DNA from: Apostichopus japonicus
Taxonomy: Eukaryota > Echinodermata > Holothuroidea > Aspidochirotida > Stichopodidae
DNA: 64,000 nucleotides
Direction of reading: 5' to 3'
Assembly (NCBI RefSeq): GCF_037975245.1
Contig: NC_092573.1
Coordinates: 988,001 to 1,052,000, forward strand
Of the stretch, positions 27,201 to 42,200 are shown piece after piece. The translations under genes and the position numbers were made by a program. How positions within the stretch are numbered: position 1 is the first letter of the stretch; each line of letters begins with the position of its first letter. The notes under the pieces are model-generated. The model made no database searches and was not told the origin of the DNA. It was given only the letters and a program-made list of their open reading frames with translations.

Positions 27201-30200
27201 AACACAGGGAAGGATAGATATCAAAATTGATGACTTTGTTGACATTATGAGCGATAGTCAAACCTGAGGGAATTCTAAATAGATGAGACCACCAACAGTC
27301 GGTTTAGAAATATAGAGGAACTCATATTTCACGAGAGTTTAGAAAACACGGAATGGACTACCAGTTACAGACCCAATACTCAACATATTTAAGAACAGGC
27401 TGATAGAATGCGGGATCTGTGAGGGTCAAAAGACCTCCTATCCCATAGAGCCAATCTCTCTGGCAGATTCTTCGAGCTGAAGACGAGATGGCCATCTGGG
27501 TATAAGGACCATGAAGCCCAATGATCATCTTACATAATATGATAGAGGTGCTTATGAAGACCCCCAACTAATTGGCAAAATAGTCAAGCACCAGAAAGCC
27601 AAGAGGCTTTGTGCTTCCTTTCTACACGCATGCTGGGTTATGTCAGTTTAATTCATACCAATTATCTGAAGTGGTTGCTACATTAGTATGGCACTTCATT
27701 GTCATGGGACCAGTAAACTTGATACACTCTCTGACCTCAGTTCTAGACCAAAGTTCTTGAAATGTAGTCTGGGGGTCACACAGATAATCACCTTCCAATA
27801 GGAGCAATCACTGTGGTTCTATGTTAAGGAAATCTCTGAAGCAATAGTAACTGCACATAGGTTAATCACTTAATATTATGTTTTGATGCATGAAAATCTC
27901 TTAAAAAGTTTTTTGTAAAACTTAAATCAGGACTAAAGTTCCAAACAGGATTAAATTATACTAAACATTGTGCCAAATGCACAACTGGATTACACAGCCC
28001 AGCTGTTAGTATTTAGGGCTCTTGCAATCTTTAAGATGGATCTCATGAAAACATGCATTAACCTCTGCTGAGCTCAAATCACCTTTGACTTCCAAAGAAA
28101 CAATACAAGTCCTTTTCTCAATTCTGTGGAGCCCTATATACCAAGTATAAAGTTCATCCAAGCTTCACACTTAGAGTCATCCAGTTAGCAAAGGTTTTCA
28201 GACTTTGACCTCTGTCAACCTCAAATGGCATTTGACCTCTGCAGGAAACAGCAGGGATTTTGTACTCCATTACGTGGATCCAAGTACCAAATATGAAGTA
28301 AATCCAAACTTTGCTTTTTGAGTTGTCGTGTTTACAAAATTTTAAACTGTGACCTTTGACCCTTCAAACACCATTGGATTCTTGAACTTACTGAGTACAT
28401 CCACGTGCTACAAATGCAGTTCATCCAAGGTTTTGATTATGAAGTGATTGTATTTCAAAGGTTTTCAATCTTCAGCCTCTGTTGACCTCAATTAACCTTG
28501 GACCTCCCCAGAAAAGAATAGGGGGAGAATGCTAAGACCCAAAACATTATTTTACAAACCTTCATATGCCAAAGACACTAAAACAAAGGTTTGAATACAG
28601 GTTGCAAAATATTTCAATAGTATTAGTAGTATAGTATAACTAATGTTTGTTTTACCTCCACATTGCTTCAGATAAATATGATTGAAAATATTCTTAACTT
28701 AACTCCTATAGTAAACTAGAGCATAACAACCAATGGAACAAAAAAAAAATGGAATTCTAAAGCATTTTTCAAGTTATGTACGTGAGACTTTGTGGGCATA
28801 TTGTACAATTTATTTTTGCCCCTCTATGACCTTTTTGTTGATAATTCTCTGATTTTCAAAAGAAAGAAAGAGGAAAAAAAAAAAATTCAAAGCCATTTCA
28901 CTTACATAGTGTCTCTGTCCACAAAGTTTTTGCATCTGAAGCACTCGTTAGCCGCTGTGCCATAGCAACCATCCACACACTCTGGGTGGCATTGTAAGGC
29001 ATCATCAAAGTCACTGACAGATCCCCAATATTCCGAGTCATAAGAATCCGAATTGAGATCCCTCTTGACGATTTGTTCATCTACTCCGCTGTAGCTCTGG
29101 GAGATGGCATGAGGATGAGGAGGAGAGGATGTTCCCCTCAGTATAAGCTGCCAACCTTTAAGGGTACCTGTCATTGTAAGGTTACCAAAGAGCTGTGGTT
29201 AAAGGGTGTGAAGACTCGCGCAAAAAGAAACGTCTAATGCCGGTAATCTGACCTAGTTTCGAATGAGGTGTAACAGAATTGTTTCACCCCACCATCGATC
29301 CCAGAAAATACACACACAGCTTGTTACCGTCGGTAATTAGACACTAGTGTACAGTCTGTCAGTACAGCTGCGGTCAATACCCACAGCACAGTGTATAAAC
29401 GATACAGATATGGACATCTCAGGTCCAGCTAAAGATAACAAGGTATCACGTTTCATTACTGTCTGCATTTTGTAGCGACACGAACAAAACATCACTTGCA
29501 AGCAACCGAAAGTTAACTTTTTCAGATGGCCGCACACGGTTTGGGGCTAGTCTTCAATGCCATGAATGAACCACCAAAATCATGCGTCTTCTTTTGACTT
29601 CTTTGTATTTTTTGTGGGTGTTTTTTTCCAACTGTCTAGTACAGGTTTATAGATTAAATAGCTTTTCAGTAGGCTGATTTGTTTTATCTATAACATACAC
29701 TCAGTGCCTCCATAGTTTCACACTGATACATGATTTACCTGTTGGGTTTAATATATCTGGCATCGTATCAAAAAAATGAGCAACTTGCTAATACAGTTGC
29801 AAAAATGTTCCTTACTTTTTTGGGGGTTTTTATTCCTTTTTTTTTTCTTTTCTTTTTTGTAAAGAGAAATCATGGAAGGAACCAAAAGGAGTCAATGAAA
29901 CTGTTTCTTAAAGATAAAAACTCACCTTTGGAACTGAGTGGACTTCCTTTCTGGATCTCTAAGATCCACGTACCCTCAGACGTCTCCCCCCAAAAGTGGG
30001 TACTCATGAATGTCCACTCGTCGAAACTGCCTCTTCTACGGTCGCGGATCCTAAACGGTAAGAGGGTGGATCTGGTACCAGCAGGAGAGATCAAAGTTAG
30101 AGAAATGTCACCACGGTACCTAGCAGAGAGTGTAACGTTGAGCTGGACGTGTTCCAGGTAGCCCACATGGCCAAATTCGCACCCATCTGATTCCAAGGGA

Positions 30201-33200
30201 AGCGACACACGGGACTGTGTCAATCTGTAGAAGATGGAAAAATTTTTACAAAACTTGAACGAGTTACCCAAAACAGCCTTGGGATTTCCGTACGTGTAAA
30301 CGCTTTCGATTCTTATGCAGATCACGTTGCCCTGCTCCGTAGCCTTGGACATTTCATTGTCAATTCCACTTATAACAGATGATGTTTATTACCTGCATAT
30401 AACAGAAGGTCTTACCTGAAAAGCAACCACAGTGCCTTCTATGTCATCTCAATTGCTCTAAGTTTTATGCAGTCTAAATAAATCAATTAATCTCTTGGTA
30501 ACCACTAAATATCGACTAATTGCACCCTCTGCCAACTTCTTAGCATATGAGACGTTACTACGATCGAGTAAAAGCTAAATAGCTAATTAAATAAATGAAT
30601 ATGTAATTTGTTAGGTATTTATTTTTGTACCTCTACATTCTATTTCTACCACTTGTCAAATTTATAGTTTTTATGACAAAACATTTCTCTTTTAATAACA
30701 TGTGTTTTTCACACGTGTATTTATCTTTTGTCAACCCTTACCCACCCACAATTTGTCAAATTTCTGGCAATGAAAAAAATGAAATACAGAATATGCTCCC
30801 GTGAGATATTAACATAGTGTGGTGTCTGCTTATCAGCAGGATCCGAGACATCAAACATTCTAATTCTGTGCCGAATGAGACTATAAAACACTTACTTTAT
30901 CCCTGGGGTGCCATCGATGGTGCAGACTTTCTGCTGAGGTAAGTTTATCCAATCACGAGCAAGCAACACCATTGCTTCTGCATCCATCAACCCGAACCCG
31001 TAGCGATGACTCACTGATCGTTGGCATAAAAATAAAATTAGATAAGGTAGTGAAAGTTAAGAGGAAAGCAAACCAAACATATTTCTAACTCTTCATTTTC
31101 CCCTCTCTTGCTCTGTTATCTGTCGGTTACTGAAACATATTATTTATAGGTTTGGCTCTGGCATGAAATTTGAAATGAAGAATTTATTACAAAGCCTGAT
31201 ATTTGTCAGGAAAACACCGCCCTATTACATATCTGGTTATTTGAAACCTGTGATACAATTATTTTAAGAATTATTACATTGTGCATCAGTTTAACAGATA
31301 ATAACTATGTGTGGTAACAAACTGAACGTAGCTGCTTGACGTTACTTCTTTACGCCAAGTTTTTTTTTGAGGGGGGGGTGGAGGGATGTAATTATCATTC
31401 AACATAGTTATTCATATCAGCTTTCTGCTTCTGATACAAGAAAATATTTGACTTGCAGGTGAGTGTTGACTAGAACATAACAGAAATATCTGCAACTTAC
31501 AAACACTTGACTTACAACTGAGTTCATTGAGTAAGTTTTGCTTCTGGATTTAGGAAACCATGCCAAAAGCTGACAAATGGCTGTCAATTATGTCTACAGT
31601 TGCATCATGGCACAGACTTAATCGTGAGGTATGTATTCCAATTTTTACAAAGAGACAGGGTTGGTAGAGGAGGGGTGGTGTAGCATACGTTGTTGGGGAA
31701 TAGGCACTATAGTGGACCATGCCAAAGATTCCATTACTAGTATCGAAATGTTGCAATATCCGTATTTGACAACTCACCAGAGCCTTTTCATGCGGGCAAG
31801 GTTGTGATGGGTCTGATTCTCATCTGATATGACATGGCACACATATGCACACACACTGTTTGCATATGTGTGCAATGTGCATCTGATTATCACCCAACCA
31901 CAACCCCCTCCCCCCTCCCTCCCTCCCACCCAGCACAGACATGTTAATACCGATGGGCCCACAGATTAGGGCTATTTATCTCACCGACAACAGGAATCAT
32001 GATACTGAGGTCTATGTATTCAAGCAAACTGAAGCAGAAGATACAATGACCTACCTTTATATCCAGCTCCGTTAGTGACCCATTGACCGTCAAGGTGCTC
32101 ATGTTTAGCTGTCTCGGCGATGATATATTGCAGATCTCTCCAGGTAAGATCAGGACTTTAAACAAATGAAGTAAAAACAATAAAGGAAATAAGAATTGAA
32201 TTATGTTCAGTCCAAATTTTTCCATCTAGTAACACATAGAAAGAACTATGCTGTCAGATGAACTACTTTACCTTACCTTGCATGTTAGGTTGGAAGTATA
32301 GGCTGGCTTTCTCAATCACTATGTCCTATTGATTTCATGAATGAAATTGAGTTTTATTGAAATTCATGTTCATGGAGTCACAACCAGTTATGCACCGCCA
32401 GAAACTAAAATGATACCCTTTGCGCTTTAACGTATTTGTCTGGCCATTGCCTCAGCCCTGTCAATAAGACCATGTGCTTTAAGCTGGAGACCAGAGTCAG
32501 GAGACTGGTATGAGCCAGAGGACTCTGCTGATAAAGGTTACCATGGTAGGATGAGAGTGCAGTGGTTGTGAAGACACAGGAAAGTGATGCCTGACATAGA
32601 TACCTAGTGAGACTGATGTATGGAGAGAGAGAGAGCTCAGCTTTATGATAATATCTGGGATGAGCCTGGGGTAAAAAAAATTATGGAACTGCAAAAATTG
32701 CGGTCTAGGCTCCACTTTGCGTATGCTACATTGTGTTAGGATAATAATGTTTGTTCCCAAGGTAGACAATAAATTACAGAAGCTCATGCCTGTAATATAA
32801 GAGCTCATATATCTCCTACAGGCTGGATTAATTGCTGACTTACTTTGCTTCAAGTGCCAAAGCACAGATACCGGCTGCCATTGGAGCTGAAGCAGACGTC
32901 CCGGTAAACTGACTGGAGCAACCACCACGCAGATCTGCTGTGGTCTGTCGAGAAAAGAGAACAGCATGAGTTAAACAATATGAGAGACAGCTGCATGGTT
33001 TCTCAGCCTTACTGATGCTATCATCAACCGAAGATTCCATTCCCAGTCCAAGAAATATTGGAAAATGAATATCAAAAGAAACAACGAAGAAAACCTTCTA
33101 CTGTGAAGCGATTCAAAGGCATGTTAAAATATTTATGATATCCTTTTAGAGACAATTTGAAGATGGTTTGAGTTTTGTATCACGTACCTAAACTCGATTC

Positions 33201-36200
33201 GAGCAATGCCAATCTCTTTACCACTAAACTGCAAAATCGACAAACGGAACGGTTCTTGCATTCAAGTTACTTCATAAATATTGAAAATATGGAGACAGAA
33301 TATCACATTTATAACACAATCGCAGAAATAACCCATTCGCTTGTCATGGTGAACAATTTAGTGAAGCGTCAAACAGGTAAATTACTAATATATCAAAAAA
33401 TATTATAAAAAAAAACCTGGTAAGAAATACAGGACAGACATTTCCTTGTCATTAAAAAAAAAATGCAGCACACAAAGGAAAATTTGGTGACAATGACTTT
33501 ACCACTTTACGTTTCCGGCGGCCGCCACTACTATAGGTGGTGGCCAGCGTGGATGAGCACTCTTCGAGATACCAGGGCATCTTCCCTAGTTCGTTAGCAC
33601 TGCTAACTGATATAGTGTAGATGCTGTTGGCGTACCCGTCACAGCTGCAGGAATCTTCCATACCACCTCCGTTACCCGATGCCCAAACAAAGATTGAGCC
33701 CAGGCCGTTCCGCCCCTGTCGGAAAAACAAGAAGGAATCATTTAAGGGATAATGACGCCAGAAAAAAAAACTATTAGAAACAGGAGATGAAACTATTAGT
33801 GACAGACTGAGAAAGGATACATTTCCAAACAAACCAATGAGTGGAGAGAGAGGGAGGGAGGGGGGAGGGGGCAGAGAAACACCCAAATTGCTAAAATCCT
33901 GACATTGGAGGTGAAGTACAAGAAATAGTGGAATGTATGCGCACATGAAAGATGGCAAAGTTAACGTCCCTGTTCTTCATTTACAGGTTTTCACAAAAGC
34001 AATTTTATCAGCAGCGCCTTCAATTGCCTAGAGGAGATACCACACACATTTTAACTGCTGCCGTACATAGAGTTGAGGATGAGCCTTTGGTTAGATACAG
34101 TGCCCATTTGTGCATCTATTATTACGTGCCCCTTTCATGCTGCCCAGGCATTGATGGTATCACATTGAATGGATTCAGACCCATAGGAGGATCGGAAAAG
34201 CTAGCCTAGCTTTGGAAACGGAAACAGAAAGGTTGTTCATGTCCGGAAGTTAAATGGTATTTAGAATAAAAGACTAACCCGCTTGATGCCTGCTCTAAAG
34301 GCTGCCATAGCGATCCTCCCAGGCCCATCAACGGTAGCACCATTGTCTTCCGGGCCCCAGCTGGCGCTGTAAATATCCACAAAATTCCTCCGAATGCTTA
34401 GAGATAATCCCTCAACAGCATCAGTGACATCACCATCCAGCATCCTAATACCTGAAATTAAAACATTGTGCAAATATGTTGCAAAACCTTTATCGCATGT
34501 GATGGCACCATCAAGCATCCATACAACCTAACTACCGGTATAAAGTATGCAATCTCTTTGCGAGGTTCCAAGTAAGTAATGGTACCAACACAAGCATCCT
34601 GACACCGTTTATGACTACAGCAATGTATGCAAATCAATTTACTGTTTGTCTGTAATATGACATCATCAAGCATCCTCATATCTGCATTGTCTAATATAAA
34701 TCAACTTGAAAGCTATAACTGTGACCTCATAAGTGATATCTTCAAGTTTTTTTAAAATTTTTCTTATGCTTTGATTATTGGTAACGATTTGATCCAAATC
34801 TAAGAAAGTCACTGACATGTTCAATTTATTAAATTTCAGGTAATTTTTTTTAAATCGTACCATTTATGATATTCATTGTAATATGATCTGATACAGCAAT
34901 GAGCAAGACCAATGTTTAATCTTTTTATACATAAAAAACAAAACACATACCCCCAATACTGGCATTATATGCAATACCAACACCACAGACACCGTTGCCA
35001 GCCTCCATGGCCACTTCTCCTGCACATCTGGTGCCATGCCTGGGATGGAAGAAGCAAAATTTAAGACATTTTATATCAGTGCACACATAGGTCCACTTCC
35101 ACACACTGTACTTTCTATACAGGTATTTATACCAGTGGACACAGATCAAAGGTTCACACAATGCATCTTCTTCCCCGACAATTTATATCAGTGCACACAG
35201 GTCCACTTCGACACTGTACTTTCTATACAGGTATTTTATTCCAGTGGACACAGATCAAAGTTTCACACATTGAACCTTCTACCCAGACTTTTTATATCAG
35301 TGGACACAGGTCCACTTCCACACATTGCCCTCTCTACCCAGACACTTTATATCAGTGGACGCAGGTCCTCTGTCACACACTGCACTTTCTATACAAGTAT
35401 TTTATACCAGTGGACACAGATCAAAGTTTCACTCACTGTCCCCTCTTTCTCTACCCAGACATTTTATATCAGTGGACACAGGTCCACTTCCACACACTGT
35501 ACTTTCTATACAGGTATCTTATACTGGTCACATTTTACACAGGTCAAATTTACACCTTCTATCCAGACATCTTATATCGGTGGAAGCAGGTCCACTTCCA
35601 CACACTGTACCTTCTATCTGGATAGTTTCATACCCATGGAAACAGTTTTACTGGCACACATCCTACTGTACCTTCTACATAGGTATTTGTTACATTGCAG
35701 ACTTCCTTAAACATGTTGTAGATATTAATAAATGCATTGTAGCTGATATAAACTGTTATGTCCCCAAGCCCTTAAATTTTGGTGCATACTTTCCCAATTA
35801 AGGTACCAGCTACCTTGCATGAGTGAATTTTGTATGTATGGTAACAAAAGCCCTTCCAGTGGGAGGTGAGAAGATCTATACAAACAGTAACCCACAGTAA
35901 CCCACAGTATAAACTTGACACACAAAGTGAGCCAACTGAAGCTCAAATTATGAGACTGATACGTTGCTATTAAATGGGAAAGCTTCAAATACAATACAGA
36001 GAATTGCATTTGGAGGAACAAAGACATGACCATTTCTATAACTTAGAAATCTTAGAAGTCAAATGGAGATTCATTCCCGCAAACATATGCTTATAAATAA
36101 TTTAAGTGCTGTATGGTGCATACATGTCAAAAACAGAGACACTTATGATACATTTTCTAGAGGAATCAAGTAAATACTAGTTTACCCAGACCATGTGTCT

Positions 36201-39200
36201 GTTCAAGTAACAGTATGACAAGTACACACATGAACACAACTCTGTTTTCAAATTATCATAAATTCAATAGTGTAATTGACAGCTTCAGATGGTCTATTGA
36301 ATTTTGAACACTTTTCAGACAATTCAACAAAAAATCTTAAGAGAGAATAAAAACTGTTAAATCATGATTTCGAGACCTTCTATAACTTGTTGACATAACA
36401 AACAAACAACAGTTTGAATCTAAATCAAGTTGTAACAAGGTTTAAAACATTTCCTAATACTCACTCATTCGTATTGTAGAAGTCATATCTCGGAGTCGGA
36501 TCGTGATCCCTGTCGTTGACATCATAACTTGCATCAGGATTCTGTTTATATCGAAAGCAAGAAGGTCAAACAAGAGTACTTTAAGAATTCGCGGATAAAT
36601 GAAATAATTAGATCAGTGATGGTGATTGTGGTGACCTGTTTGCAGCCATTTAAAATGATATTCATGAGCCACAAAAAGACCAAGCAAAAAGAAGTCCCAT
36701 GTGGTGGTATGCTGTGGAAAATCAAAACGAAGGTATCAGAGAACAAAGTATTTTCAAGTTGAAACTTTTGAAGGCCCTGAGCATTGCCTGTCATAAAATA
36801 CTGTCCTTCCAGGACATATTTGAAATCTGCAACATGTGTTTGCTCTTGTATTTATGAAAGCAATTTACCCTCTTTACACAAGGCACTACTGTAGAGTCCT
36901 TCTTTCTTTATTATTAGTATTGTTAAATATTAACTATCACAAATATTATGTATACACACATGATCTACATTATAAGTATATTCATTTATCTTGGTTGTTA
37001 CGACAACAAATATGGATTATTCATCTTAATGCAGTATGTTAACGGTAATACTCTTTTGTCACAAACTTAACTCATGGCCAATGATATGCAAATTCTTTAC
37101 TCACATAATTAAGTTTTAAATCAGGATGGTCCTTCTCGATCCCATCATCGAGTATTGAGACCACGACTCCTTTTCCAGTATATCCCAACTCCCAGGCTCT
37201 CTGGACATTCATGGTAGCATCTCCATAACTATTCTGTGTAACGATAAAAAATAGCAACGACAAGTAAGTTGAAACTCTGCTCCCTGAAAATGTGCTAATT
37301 AGGCAATCCATGAAAGTAGACACTCTGCAACAAATTGTATTTTTTTCCCTGACCTTTGCTGCCTCCGTGCAGGCATTCTCGACACGCTGAGACATAAGTG
37401 GCATAATTAAATCCTGCTGAGTGTCTCAAAAAATTCTATCAATGAGCTGGGATTTTTCCCCCCTACAAACTTCTTTAAACATGCATTTAAAAACACATTC
37501 CACACCACATAGATTAGCTTCAACTTTGGAGGCATTAATCTGCATTCAATATACTGTAGCATTCTGTTTCAAGAGCCATGAGAAGGTTGTATATTAACAC
37601 ACCAAACTCTACAAAAACTTTAATACTAGTTTTGGGGGTTTAGGAGCGACGATACTGACCCATCTATGAACTATTTGTAAGTAACTATTATAAGTAGAAT
37701 AGGTACACGTGCAAAAGTACAAAATAAAATGTAAATTGGAGACAGGTAAGAGAGGAACAAAAAAACAATCTGACTAGTTTTGTGTATTTTTTATGATCAA
37801 TGACCCTGTCTCACCTCAACAGATGCACTCTGACCTACAATACTTTACTTTATAACACTTGGTTGACATTTTAGAATTGCCTCCTTCAACTGTTATTTGC
37901 AAACCTTGTACTGGTTCACCATTTAATCACACTGGTTTGCATAGCTACAGTATGTATACAGAATGTATACGAAGGATCTTTAGTTTAAATCAGTCAAGGT
38001 TTTTATTGAAGAAGCAATAGTCAGTCACCTTGTTTTTCTAAACTGCCAGAAAGTACAGTAGCATATGGGCATAGATGCTCTATGATGCTTTTGATTTGAA
38101 AAGTAAATCTTGGCTCTCTTGATGTATTTTTAAAAGCATCTGATTGCAGACACTCATACAACAAACTGATGTAGCAAACAGTAAATGGGGTAACCAGACC
38201 TATAAAAGAAAATCTTGTTCTGTTTGTAACCTGGAATAATGTGAGAGATTAAAAGTTGTATCAGATGGCTACCAAAGTTTCATGTCATACTGCCATTTGG
38301 AGAAGGTGACACCATTTACTTTATTTTCTCTTTCATCTCTTTGTTCAACGTGAACACTGTTGAGTTCGGAATTTAAAAATCCCTATCTCTGCTACACGAG
38401 GTGTGTACGGATAATAGCCTGCTTTGAGATGTGCAGAGCACTCCTTCAGGAGATGTTATGTAAGAAACCAAAAATAAAAACGTTTATGTCTACAAACAAG
38501 GAGTATGGCAAAAAACAGATCATTTTGCAACAGAGTATAAGCCAGGAGACTTTTGTTTGACTTCAGCCCTAAGGAGGAGGGAAGGGGGGGGGCCTGGCAC
38601 CACCCATCGCAGTGATATCGCTTCTAAATTAATATACCCTCAGTCAGGGTTCGCAGGTTTCTTCCGGGGGTGGAAAAAACCGCGGAATAAACCGCGGTTT
38701 ATTCCACTCGGAAGAAATAGGTTTCTTCCAGTTTCTTCCGGACAAAATGGAAGAAACTCATTTTTTGGGGAAAAACTGTTGATAAAGTTTCATAACAACC
38801 TGCAATGATTTCTAACTATGTAATAAATGGACAAGAAGCACTATAGTGTCATCTAGGTAGTCTATATCTAGGTTTGGAGCACATGACCTGCTTCCAGCAT
38901 ATACTGTACACAATATAGTACTAGGCTACTAGCAGCGGACAATTCAGGGAACAACTATGGGCAAGCTATATTTTACAGACCAGGATGGTCCTGATTATAG
39001 CCCAGTTCTTAGTTAAAAACTAGTTTCTGAGTGGAGGGGCAAGTGTTCCCTGGAAATTAGTGTAGGCCTACTACAATGCACACTCATTGCTATGATTACA
39101 TTGACCACTATGACCATATTTTGTGGAGATTGAACTCAAGACATGAGGGTTACAGATTCGACTGGAAGTTGTAGTGTGAAATGAGGGCTGGCTCGTGGCC

Positions 39201-42200
39201 AGCTGTGTTTAATTGTGGATGTTTGTTCTTTTTGCTGTTGGGATGAAAAGTCCTCCTGTTAACTACAAGTTGTAATTTAGGGAGTTGCAGAAATTAAACT
39301 GTTGCCTAAATCTAACAGATATTGTTCGGCTATTTTCTTGGTGTTCATTGTATTAAATCCTCAGTTCATGGGCCAATCCAGGTTAATCATTCATACAGTA
39401 TGGCCATTTATGCAATTCTGGTTGATGGGGGGATCGCGAGATGATAAGTAGTCCTTCAATATTGTGATTTATAAGCAAACATCTTTTGGTGTAGGAAAAC
39501 AACCCAAAATTATAATCAAAACAAAAGTATCATATTTTAATGGTTTCAATGGTATGCATTTCAGTCAGATGGTGGTAAACTATTTGTCTCTTTATCATGT
39601 ATGTGGGCTGTGCTGCTTATAAGCCAATTTTCACAGTTTCTTCCAGTTTCTTCCGGTTTCTTCCAGTTTCTTCCGGAAGAAACTGGAAGAAACCTGGAAG
39701 AAACAGGTTTCTTCCACGTCCCCGGAAGAAATAGGTTTCTTCCGGAAGAAACCGAACCCTGCCCTCAGTGACTGTGCTGTCCCCTGCTGACAAATTCCAC
39801 TATAATAGAACTGTACAAAAACTAAATGTTGTACATACAGTAGTATATTGGAAAGAAGAAAACAGGCTGAAAACCATTGAAAACTCAAGCATATATATAC
39901 ATATATATGGCCCAATGGATGTCTTGGGTCGTTCAGATAATCTACACTTCACTGTTACACTCTGTGTGCCAATATAGACCAGAGTGTAGATCAGGGGGAT
40001 ATTTCACATGTATGTACTGTTACAAGAAAACAAACATTGAATATTCAGTCAAGTTTCTATTAAAAAATTTCTATGATATTTATTTAATTTTGATAATATT
40101 CATGAAACTATTTAAAGCAACTGATTAGATTGCATTTGCAACTTCACTTCTCTCATCATCAAATACAGTTAAATACTTTATTAGTTATATTGCTAGTTAC
40201 ACGTGTACAGCCTTGCAAAAATATCTTAATTTTGCAAAAGGAATTAACACTCCACCTGAACCTACTGTATATGTAAAGTTAACGGACATTTTCATTTGGC
40301 AATGTGTCTAGATTATATTTAAGAATAGTAGTCAAAACTTTTATTGTTATTGTTTTCATGTTTCTCTCCTTGTTTATTAATTACCATCAATTTGACTTAA
40401 TTCGAAAAAAAATAAACTGAGTCTTACTGTACAAAACGTTATTGGTCCTATTTCAGAGAGTTCTAATACGTAAGTTAACTGTACTTACAAGTAGAAAGCG
40501 AAAATTATTAGCGACATATCTATTACACGTTCCTCAACAAATACCGTCTTACACGACTCGAAGGTCTCATCAAATATTGATTTTATATTTTTTAACCAAA
40601 TATGCCTGTACAACAACACATGAAGAAAGTGACAATCAATATATTCCAGTAACCAGCAATATTACTGTTAGCATATATATGACTTCTAGGAAGGTTTTAT
40701 TAAGGACATAACATACATAGCTATCTTTGGGATTCTTCTACACATACTTCTGAGGTTACAAAAGCTTGCAGGTTTCAGTTAAATCTACATGGAAATGTTG
40801 CAATGTGATGTAAAATTCTCATTTTCAGAGATTGCGTATCTATACTCCATTCAGTGATTATCCTAATGCAAAAAAAAACATATTTGAAAGAAAATATATA
40901 GCACACAATTTTCAAATTTCACTTCAGTATTTTGAAATGAAACATGAATAGTCATGCTAATAATTACGTATTCATGAGACTTTAATCATCCAATAACATT
41001 AAACAATTACCATTATCAAAAAGCTGATTTAACTGTAAAAATCTATATTTGAAATTGTGCCAGGTACTATTGTCATACCTCACTAATTCACACACTACTG
41101 CACGGGCCTGCAACCTATCTAAACAATTCTCTGGAAATTACTTTACAGTCATAACCACAACAAAAGACAGAGTAGCATGCACAATATAATGTACAGTACT
41201 GGGCATGCAGTACAATAGGTGTTAAAGAGTACTGGTACCGCATAGAGAATGGTGTTCAGAGCTCAACTGTTTTCTATCTCCCCAAAAACCACCATCCCAC
41301 TGTACACTATTGTTGGTTGCTTAAATGAGTCAACATGGTAACAATATTCAGTTACAGTACAGTGGTTTGCAAAGCAAAAGGAAGGTTCAATGTCCACATT
41401 TTAAAGCAATGACTGTGTTCTACTTCAAAATACTGTGTAAAGTGTTTACACACAGAGCAGTTAAATGGCTATTATAGATTATTGCAGTATATACTTTATA
41501 TGGTCGAGGAAAATAAGACCAGAACAATGCGCATGTAGATAATAACGGGCAAATATATACACAAATTCAAGTGGCTTATATAGATAATCGCTCCATACAC
41601 AAAGTTAAAAAAGAAAAAGAGAGAGAGAAAACAAAACAGTAATATAACAAGCTTTGCATGATTCCTTGCCATTTGTTACATAAGAACAATTTACGTTACA
41701 CTGTGCACACATAAGTTTTTTAAGTTTTGACTGTGCATGTGTTTCCTTAGGAAGTTATCATGTTTCAAAGTGTTTCACATTTTGAACTCTAGTGACCTTA
41801 GATGTCTTTTAATCTTTATGAAAAACAAACACAGTAAAATCTTGCAATCACAAGAGGTGCATCCACACACTAAGTATAAATAGTAACGTATCATGAAGGT
41901 TTTGAGTTAACATGTTAACAAGCCAAGGGCCTCATATACACACAAATACATGCCATCACCATTGCATAAATTCCTTCTACCTTTGGCAAGCGATAAAATG
42001 GACTTATTGTAACAACAGCAGACAAAACCAATAGGTTGAACTGTCATAATGAACCAGTGTACATCTTATTTCACTTTTTTATTTTTAGAAAAGTCAAAGA
42101 GATTTACAATGTGTTGCCCTAGGTGACTGATTGTCTTATCTCTAAATTGTCAAGTTTTATTTGCAAGCTCTGGGTCATTTTTGTAGGAAGGGAATAAAAT

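Noticed and set aside
27049-27267. 72-codon ORF as an independent gene
   Set aside because: Its start resembles a LINE C-terminus and the frame breaks soon after; a retrotransposon relic.
35036-35801. Plus-strand ORFs of 150-224 codons
   Set aside because: Lie in a 57-bp degenerate minisatellite in an intron and have no known domain.
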